Shown in pieces: positions 59,715 through 64,000 of a stretch of DNA of 64,000 bases (within the stretch, counting starts at the first letter, position 1; every line of letters begins with the position of its first letter). This DNA is from Cohnella sp. SGD-V74 (lineage in GTDB: Bacteria > Bacillota > Bacilli > Paenibacillales > Paenibacillaceae): positions 1 through 64,000 of the forward strand of contig NZ_PVYW01000025.1 in assembly GCF_003001675.1 (NCBI RefSeq), in the 5' to 3' direction. Position numbers and translations under genes: made by a program. The notes below the pieces were generated by a model, which was not told where the DNA came from, searched no databases, and saw only the letters and a program-made list of their open reading frames with translations.

Positions 59715-59795
59715 ATGACAGTATTCGAGGGACTTATACTTATGATAACGTTCGGTTCGCTGATCGTATCGGTACTGTCCTTTAAACGAAAATAG
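59715..59795 (+). CDS. type I toxin, holin-like small peptide (copy 3)
   Basis: The encoded peptide is identical in sequence to copy 2; the DNA differs at one silent site (CGA for CGG). The ribosome-site hairpin has a CGAA loop instead of GGAA, still a stable tetraloop. The extended -10 at 59642-59650 is intact. Confidence 0.88.
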   Translation: MTVFEGLILMITFGSLIVSVLSFKRK

Positions 59796-59903
59796 ACCGC
59801 CCCTCACCAAGGAATCGGTCTATTTCCTGACTATTTTCCAAGCCTACCGCCCTTAAAAGCGGCTGTTGTAAGGAGTCGTGTTGGTAGCACGGCTCCTTTT
59901 CTT
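59781..59903 (-). ncRNA. antisense antitoxin RNA (copy 3), diverged promoter
   Basis: The -10 TAGAAT (59915-59910) is kept, but the upstream sequence is new: TTGCAT with a 17-bp spacer replaces TTGCGC with 18. This is closer to consensus, so copy 3 RNA may be made more strongly. The terminator hairpin at 59789-59825 is conserved. Confidence 0.65.
59870..59900 (+). terminator. toxin mRNA terminator (copy 3)
   Basis: Same stem as copies 1 and 2, followed by TTCTTATC. Confidence 0.8.
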
Positions 59904-59959
59904 ATCTATATTCTATATCGAGATACGATGTTATGCAATGCGAAATACATTTGCAGAAA

Positions 59960-60022
59960 TCAAATGCTGCTGCACCCGAGCAATAACAGACTACAAAACG
60001 GAAGAACAACAAATATCCTCAT
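59960..60022 (-). CDS. lipobox minipeptide (20 residues)
   Basis: AAGGAGGG lies 7 nt before an ATG at 60022. The frame reads MRIFVVLPFC-SLLLLGCSSI and stops with TGA at 59960. It is a complete lipoprotein signal peptide with lipobox LLLGC and only three residues after the Cys. It is either the remnant of a truncated lipoprotein gene or a functional minipeptide; enterococcal pheromones derive from such signal sequences. The surrounding 440 bp (59796-60236) hold only antitoxin 3, this frame and the agr-like promoter. Confidence 0.45.
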   Translation of the reverse strand: MRIFVVLPFCSLLLLGCSSI

Positions 60023-60148
60023 CGGCTGTCCCTCCTTATTTCGCAGATAAAATTTACCACAAATAACCATCTGTATGCATCACTTCCTTTTCGATATATA
60101 TTGGATTCCGGATTCCTACCAACGCACTACATCTCTACGACCTTCTGG

Positions 60149-60203
60149 TAAATAAGAATTATTGCTTTCAGATATTCCAATAAATAAGAAATTTCTGTAT
60201 AAT
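60149..60203 (+). promoter_or_regulatory. agr-like operon promoter with direct repeats
   Basis: TATAAT (60198-60203) lies 34 bp before the TTG start at 60237. The best -35 is a poor TTCCAA (60175-60180) at 17 bp. Two direct repeats, TAAATAAGAATT (60149-60160) and TAAATAAGAAATT (60181-60193), lie 32 bp apart (three helical turns), one inside the promoter spacer. A weak -35 and phased repeats are what an activator-dependent promoter would show; the LytTR protein is the candidate. Confidence 0.5.
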
Positions 60204-60236
60204 TTAGTCACAAGCTGCTGAAAGGAGCGTAGTTGG

Positions 60237-60872
60237 TTGGAGACTCCTATCTACGTGACGATCTATACTCTAGAAGCGTTCTGTACCATATCCGCTAGCT
60301 ACATGCTGTTTCGATTCCCTTTCAAAGAGTTTATTTGGAAAAAGCTAATTCTTAGTGTTCTTTTGGCTATATTTTCCTATTCGTTAAGAGATATAACGGT
60401 CGTCAACGAATTTACGATTATCGTTCCTTTAACCTATCTTCTTACTTATACTCTTTTTATTAATAATATCAGTAAAATCAGATTTTTATGGGCATCAGTG
60501 ATGATGACAACTGGTTATGCAGTCGTAGGCGTAGTACAAATGCTCGTATTCCTAATACTTGGAGCTTTTGGGATTAGCATTGAAATGGTTCAAGGAAATC
60601 TTGGTTACTTAGTGTTAGGTCAACTCCTAACCGCAGCCATTGTACTTCCCTTCTCCTTCATCTACTACTACCATGGTTACGGTTTTACTTATGAGTTTCC
60701 TCCCTGGCGATGGAAGCATCTGTGGCTCGTCCTTCTAGAACTCTTGTTAATTGCCTTGCTATTAAGATTTGTATATATAAATACGATTTTGGCCTTAATG
60801 ATTGCAGCAATATTAACGCTGGTTGCACTCCTTATTCTAAGTAGAAAGATGGAGAAGGAGGGAACTGCTTGA
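60237..60872 (+). CDS. kinase-less multi-pass membrane protein of agr-like operon
   Basis: This 211-residue protein has about six membrane helices (8-25, 33-55, 62-80, 85-112, 122-150, 162-205) and ends with SRKMEKEGTA. The layout resembles the N-terminal sensor half of AgrC, but there is no DHp or ATPase domain. The end is not a frameshift: the stop TGA overlaps the TTG start of agrB. It starts with TTG behind AAAGGAG at 9 nt. It may act as a peptide receptor or as a membrane antagonist of the LytTR protein, as HdrM/BrsM do. Function inferred. Confidence 0.65.
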   Translation: METPIYVTIYTLEAFCTISASYMLFRFPFKEFIWKKLILSVLLAIFSYSLRDITVVNEFTIIVPLTYLLTYTLFINNISKIRFLWASVMMTTGYAVVGVVQMLVFLILGAFGISIEMVQGNLGYLVLGQLLTAAIVLPFSFIYYYHGYGFTYEFPPWRWKHLWLVLLELLLIALLLRFVYINTILALMIAAILTLVALLILSRKMEKEGTA

Positions 60873-61411
60873 ACTGGAGCTATAGACTCGCAAATCACCT
60901 TGCAGTCAAAATTCACTCTGCTAACCCTCAGCACCCTGTCAGTCTTCCTGTGCAAAGATATGCAATTGAGACGATCATTTCATATTCAATTATCAATTCT
61001 ATATCACTTGGTATAGGCCTGATACTTGGACAGGCTCTACAAGTACTTATCGTAATCGTAGGTTTCTCTCTCTTGCGATTAATTACCGGCGGACGTCATT
61101 TCGCTTCCCCTACTGCCTGTATCGTTACTACAATAATAGGTTTCAATACAATTCCAATATTAGCTAACTATTTGCATTCTTCGCTTGCTACCTTTGCAAT
61201 AACTCTTGTGAGCTTGCTTTTGTGTATCGTATTCGCACCACAGGGAAAGCGATCCATCGTAAAGCAGCACCACATTATCAAGCTGGCTGGAGGGGCGATA
61301 ATAGCAGTGAATCTTCTGGTAGAATCGCCCGTTCTCGCTATAGCATTTTTCCTGCAAACTTTGACGCTTATACACTTTAGCAAAGGAGGTGAAGCGCATG
61401 AAAAAAATTAA
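60869..61411 (+). CDS. agrB: AgrB-like peptide-processing protease
   Basis: This 180-residue membrane protein has the AgrB active region RLITGGRHFASPTAC, with the catalytic His (about 76) and Cys (about 83), and about five helices. It cleaves the AgrD tail and forms the thiolactone. It starts with TTG behind GGAGGG, overlapping the previous gene by 4 bp; its last 14 bases overlap agrD, and the agrD ribosome site lies inside it. Confidence 0.9.
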   Translation: MNWSYRLANHLAVKIHSANPQHPVSLPVQRYAIETIISYSIINSISLGIGLILGQALQVLIVIVGFSLLRLITGGRHFASPTACIVTTIIGFNTIPILANYLHSSLATFAITLVSLLLCIVFAPQGKRSIVKQHHIIKLAGGAIIAVNLLVESPVLAIAFFLQTLTLIHFSKGGEAHEKN

Positions 61412-61526
61412 ATTGATGGCCTTTTTCGCTATCTCGACTATTTTAGGTGTGGTTGCCTTTGCACAAGCTTCCTTTGCATGCCAATACGGAATGTACGACC
61501 CCGAAATGCCGGAAGAACTGCAGTAG
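61398..61526 (+). CDS. agrD: AgrD-type cyclic peptide precursor
   Basis: This is a 42-residue peptide: a basic start (MKKIK), a hydrophobic N-terminal leader (about 6-27), Cys28, and the acidic tail DPEMPEELQ. Counting back from the P-E-x-P motif, as in clostridial AgrD proteins recalled from memory, gives a five-residue ring, CQYGM (28-32); a six-residue CQYGMY ring is also possible. AAAGGAGGTGAAG lies before the ATG. It is too short for most gene callers. Confidence 0.85.
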   Translation: MKKIKLMAFFAISTILGVVAFAQASFACQYGMYDPEMPEELQ

Positions 61527-61535
61527 GAGGAGCTT

Positions 61536-61907
61536 ATGGAGTGGATCAAGGAGCTCCCTGTAAGTAGAGACCCTAAAGGTGCAACTGGCATCGTGTCGTT
61601 GCCAATGGACTCCATTCTATACATCCACTTCTACGAAGCAACGATTCAAGTCCACACCGCAACTGAAATGTTTTACTTTACGCTAGGGAGCAATCTGAGC
61701 GTGCTTGTCGATAACCTGAACAACTCAGGATATCAGTTCGAGAAGACCGACCGCGCTCAGGTCGCGGATTATCGACGTATAAGCCGCATCGAGAAAACCG
61801 AGTTTTTTCAGTACAAGGGCTACTTCGAGGGGACCAACAAATACGTCATTTTCTCGGAGAGCAATTTCAAAAGGGCTTTAAAAATGTTAAAGGATCGCTC
61901 TGAATAG
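61536..61907 (+). CDS. stand-alone LytTR-domain DNA-binding protein
   Basis: This 123-residue protein shows the LytTR fold: DSILYIHFYEATIQVHTATEMFYF (quoted in part: ILYIHFYEATIQVHT), then GSNLSVLVDNLNNSGYQFEKTDRAQVADYRRI with the 'FxxxxRxxxVxxxxI' pattern. It has no receiver domain and no other module, so it cannot be phosphorylated in the usual way. GGAGGAG overlaps the agrD stop. Its own stop lies inside the terminator hairpin. It probably regulates the promoter at 60150-60203 in response to the peptide, through the membrane protein. Confidence 0.8.
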   Translation: MEWIKELPVSRDPKGATGIVSLPMDSILYIHFYEATIQVHTATEMFYFTLGSNLSVLVDNLNNSGYQFEKTDRAQVADYRRISRIEKTEFFQYKGYFEGTNKYVIFSESNFKRALKMLKDRSE

Positions 61908-61920
61908 AGCGATCCTTTAA
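61887..61920 (+). terminator. terminator of agr-like operon
   Basis: A perfect 14-bp stem (TTAAAGGATCGCTC / GAGCGATCCTTTAA) with a TGAATA loop begins within the last codons of the LytTR gene and contains its stop codon in the loop. Confidence 0.85.
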
Positions 61921-61926
61921 CATGAA

Positions 61927-61978
61927 AGAGGCTGCCTTCCGAACGCTCCCCAAGGGAACGACTCGAAAAGCAGCCTCT
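61927..61978 (-). terminator. terminator of cta block
   Basis: A 9-bp stem (AGAGGCTGC / GCAGCCTCT) with a long, partly paired loop is followed on the minus strand by TTTC. It lies 11 bp after the ctaM-like stop. Confidence 0.6.
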
Positions 61979-61989
61979 CGATTGTCCGT

Positions 61990-62451
61990 TTATCCAAATA
62001 TCGCCTGAATGACCGGCTTCGTATGGCCGCCCGGATACATCAGGTACAGCAGGACGTAGACGGTAACGCCCGTGATCACGGTAGCGAACCAGATGACCGA
62101 GGTCGTCCGCCCGATCTTGCGATGCTTGGCGAACTTCTTGCGAAACGCCAGCGTCAACGTCGTGATGCCGAATACCGCGGCCACGGTCGCAAGCACGATA
62201 TGAAACAACAGAAAGATCAAGTAGATCGTCTTTAAGTTGTCGGGTCCGTTAAACATCGTATTGCCGATGAAGATCGTGCGAGACACGTAGATGATGAAAA
62301 ACAAAGTCGCCGCGACCGCCGCCGCGATCATCACCTTCTCGTGCGCTTCCCGTTTCTTCAGGACGATCAACCGCCAGCCGATAGCGACCAAGATCCCGCT
62401 GATTAAAATAAAGCTCGTGCTGACGAGCGGAAAAATCTCATACCACGACAT
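61990..62451 (-). CDS. ctaM: DUF420 protein, CtaM-like oxidase assembly factor
   Basis: This 153-residue protein has four membrane helices (about 8-28, 38-58, 78-100, 118-142) with conserved His in LLFHIVLATVA and KHRKIGRTT, typical of DUF420/CtaM, required for maturation of some cytochrome oxidases. The ATG at 62451 lies 6 nt after AGGTGG; the ATG two codons earlier is on top of it. It follows ctaG. Confidence 0.88.
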   Translation of the reverse strand: MSWYEIFPLVSTSFILISGILVAIGWRLIVLKKREAHEKVMIAAAVAATLFFIIYVSRTIFIGNTMFNGPDNLKTIYLIFLLFHIVLATVAAVFGITTLTLAFRKKFAKHRKIGRTTSVIWFATVITGVTVYVLLYLMYPGGHTKPVIQAIFG

Positions 62452-62563
62452 ACGCATCCACCTGTTCTATCGTCGGATCTTCCAAGCTTCTCCCTTTATT
62501 GTACCTGTCCGAACGGCTCAGTTCAAACGTTTGGCCGGATCGTCACACATTGTTAATAACTAC

Positions 62564-63463
62564 TCATTCCGCTGCAGGCTCAAGCACGCTGTCGCTGTCC
62601 CGGGAACGATCCCGCCGATACCATTGCATAAACACCGTATACAACGCCGCAACGTTGATACCTTCCTGCAGCAGCTTCATCACGATGCCTCCGAGCTGCT
62701 GATCGTCCGTCGCGCTCATCATATTGAAGAACTTCGGCCCTTCGAACTGGCTTAACAATTGAGCAGGATCTCCCGACACGCAGTAACCCATCGCATTAGC
62801 CCATACTTCTGGATCATTGTAGACCCCGAATAGAGGCTTGCCGGCGAAGATGATCATGACGCAAGCCGGAGTAAGCAGCAGACCGCTCATGAAAATGTAA
62901 CCAAGGGTCAGCATGTGCGACATACGCCGCCATTCCGGAATCGGGCAATACACATGCCACCACATAGCCATCGCGCTTAGGAACAGCAGAGCGTAATAGA
63001 TGCGGTGAATCGTGAAGTGAGTCATGATCCAATCGTGGTTGCTCGGCATGTGATACAGAGAGAACAACATGACGAAGGCCAGCAGGCCGATGATCGGATT
63101 CATCAGAACGCGGAATATTTTCTTCTTCCAGAAATCCCCTCCGAACGCGGCGCGCCACAGCCAATCCGGTATGCCGTAGATGAGCATAGGCGGAACCAGC
63201 ATGTAAGCGAGCGCCATATTCGTCATATGGAAGGTAAACATCAGGTGCCCCAATAAGCTCAGCGGTCCGCCTTGCGTCAAATACAGCAGCGCGATCGCCA
63301 AGGCGAACGTGAGCTGGCGAGAAGCCGATACGGGCGCGCTGCCTGCGAAATGATGCCTCCAAGGCCCCACCACGAATGTGTACAGGACAACAATCACCAT
63401 CATGAAGATCATAAACGCCGGACTCCACAAATCACCGAACGAGAAATATTCCAATCCCATCAT
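62564..63463 (-). CDS. ctaG: CtaG cytochrome c oxidase assembly factor (caa3-CtaG)
   Basis: This 299-residue protein has about seven helices (20-40, 50-65, 82-105, 122-145, 158-178, 190-215, 260-285) with MFTFHMTNMALAYMLVPPML and FTIHRIYYALLFLSAMAMWWHVYCP (quoted as FTIHRIYY), as in caa3_CtaG proteins. AGGAGGT lies 8 nt before the ATG at 63463. It is needed for copper insertion or assembly of the caa3 oxidase. Confidence 0.92.
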   Translation of the reverse strand: MMGLEYFSFGDLWSPAFMIFMMVIVVLYTFVVGPWRHHFAGSAPVSASRQLTFALAIALLYLTQGGPLSLLGHLMFTFHMTNMALAYMLVPPMLIYGIPDWLWRAAFGGDFWKKKIFRVLMNPIIGLLAFVMLFSLYHMPSNHDWIMTHFTIHRIYYALLFLSAMAMWWHVYCPIPEWRRMSHMLTLGYIFMSGLLLTPACVMIIFAGKPLFGVYNDPEVWANAMGYCVSGDPAQLLSQFEGPKFFNMMSATDDQQLGGIVMKLLQEGINVAALYTVFMQWYRRDRSRDSDSVLEPAAE

Positions 63464-63569
63464 TGCCGCCGACCTCCTTTCGAATACGAGTGAATGCAAC
63501 TGTCAGATCCATGAAAAAAGAGAGGACGGATTTCGGCCCGCCTCTCTGAAATTCGGTTCCGTCCGGGGA

Positions 63570-63893
63570 TTACCACCAAACCCAGTACAGAGCCATGATC
63601 ACCATCGTGAACACGACGACGACGCCTGAAATGATTCCGATAATCGGGAACAAATGTCCGCGATCCTTCATGTGCATCCAGTAAGCCATCTGAATGATGA
63701 CTTGAACGACCGCCATCGCCACCAGAATGATGTACGTGAACGTTTCGTTGATTTCACCCGCGGCTACCGCAGCGAACGCGATAATCGTCAGAGCGAGGGA
63801 GAGAATAAAGCCGACGATGTGCTTCTGCGGCCCTTCTACCTTATGGCGCTTGGGAAGCTCACCGGATGCCGTCTCGTTGTGATTGCTCGACAA
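63570..63893 (-). CDS. ctaF: cytochrome c oxidase subunit IVB (caa3)
   Basis: This 107-residue protein has three helices (about 27-46, 52-70, 82-104) with IIQMAYWMHMKDRGH, the COX4_pro signature. It starts with TTG behind AAAGGTGG, just after the ctaE stop. Confidence 0.92.
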   Translation of the reverse strand: MSSNHNETASGELPKRHKVEGPQKHIVGFILSLALTIIAFAAVAAGEINETFTYIILVAMAVVQVIIQMAYWMHMKDRGHLFPIIGIISGVVVVFTMVIMALYWVWW

Positions 63894-63894
63894 G

Positions 63895-64000
63895 TTAACC
63901 AGCCACCTTTCCCATCAAATAAACAACGGTGAAGATGAAGACCCAGACAACGTCGATAAAGTGCCAATACATGGCGGAGATGTACACTTTGGGCGCGGTA
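63895..64000 (-). CDS. ctaE: cytochrome c oxidase subunit III, C-terminal part
   Basis: The gene is cut by the window edge. The last 34 codons read TAPKVYISAMYWHFIDVVW then VFIFTVVYLMGKVAG, the conserved end of subunit III with the YWHFVDVVW motif. The stop lies one base before the ctaF start, giving the order ctaE-ctaF-ctaG-ctaM. Confidence 0.92.
   Translation of the reverse strand, partial: TAPKVYISAMYWHFIDVVWVFIFTVVYLMGKVAG

Larger units (their letters stand above)
58930..59920 (+). repeat. three tandem copies of a type I toxin-antitoxin unit
   Basis: The TATAAT boxes at 58943, 59295 and 59645 give a period of 352 and 350 bp. Leader, ribosome-site hairpin, terminator and antisense promoter are almost identical in all copies. 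Copies 2 and 3 encode the same 26-residue peptide. Copy 1 encodes a diverged 27-residue one that starts with GTG. The spacer between antisense promoter and next unit is the same after copies 1 and 2 and different after copy 3, which marks the end of the duplicated unit. Confidence 0.9.

Noticed and set aside
58930..59920. CRISPR array as explanation for the tandem repeats
   Set aside because: Units are 350 bp with coding and promoter elements, not short repeats with spacers; no cas gene is present.
59878..60066. 62-codon plus-strand frame after the third toxin copy
   Set aside because: It begins inside the toxin terminator hairpin, has no ribosome site, and runs across the opposite-strand antitoxin promoter.
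61160..61624. 154-codon minus-strand frame across agrB and agrD
   Set aside because: The plus-strand genes here have strong ribosome sites, overlaps and family motifs; the minus frame has none.
61927..61978. third copy of the palindromic element (GAGGCTG start)
   Set aside because: Only the first few bases resemble the outer arm; the inner ATTATCG arm is missing, so it is treated as a simple terminator.

Overview
The window looks like chromosome from a GC-rich member of the Paenibacillaceae (Paenibacillus/Cohnella type). This rests on several things: strong AGGAGG-type ribosome sites with many GTG/TTG starts, S-layer-homology and LysM anchored surface enzymes, several YesM/YesN two-component pairs next to Lpl-type sugar ABC importers, a YtrA-type GntR operon, a caa3 oxidase ctaEFGM block, and a fixABCX cluster. 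The genus is an inference; there is no rRNA or other marker gene here.

Layout. 0-3.9 kb: a frameshifted Rpn-family nuclease, then a second FtsEX-like ABC pair with its own secreted coiled-coil protein and an SLH-like membrane protein. 4-18.6 kb: a same-strand nucleotide/nucleoside salvage block. It holds three surface nucleotidases anchored by a membrane helix, LysM and SLH respectively, a BmpA/NupOPQ nucleoside importer, purine nucleoside phosphorylase, phosphopentomutase, a XapX protein and a second Bmp lipoprotein. A divergent YesM/YesN pair (18.8-21.3 kb) sits next to a 21-bp-spaced direct repeat. 21.3-25.5 kb: part of an oxidative deoxysugar pathway (fuconolactonase-like amidohydrolase, SDR, FAH-family hydrolase, IclR regulator, tandem mutarotase-like protein). 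25.7-34.1 kb: Uma2 protein, YtkA/FixH-like secreted protein, OmpR/sensor kinase pair, copper amine oxidase, HD-GYP protein. 34.4-38.7 kb: a YtrA-controlled ABC operon with a clear promoter and operator. 38.9-49.1 kb: CAP-domain protein, pseudouridine synthase, GH110-like beta-helix glycosidase with an LplABC-type importer and YesM/YesN pair. 49.2-58.8 kb: YdcZ transporter, Crp/Fnr regulator, second Uma2 protein, TcaA-like protein, PQQ-type sugar dehydrogenase, PQQ-repeat propeller, small protein, fixXCBA. 61.9-64 kb: ctaM, ctaG, ctaF and partial ctaE.

The most unusual part is the AT-richer stretch at about 58.9-61.9 kb. It holds three tandem copies (period about 350 bp) of a type I toxin-antitoxin module: a 26-27 residue hydrophobic toxin with a convergent antisense RNA, a ribosome-site-masking hairpin and 5'/3' complementarity. 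Next comes a 20-codon lipobox minipeptide, then a compact agr-like quorum-sensing operon. That operon has AgrB and an AgrD-type peptide but no visible kinase and no receiver domain. It has instead a kinase-less membrane protein and a free-standing LytTR DNA-binding protein, a combination that resembles an agr signal generator joined to a LytTR regulatory system (membrane antagonist plus LytTR factor).

Also notable are a two-copy nested palindromic repeat, a nucleotidase paralogue with substituted metal ligands, an IclR gene with no canonical start at its ribosome site, and several perfect palindromes that are good operator candidates.
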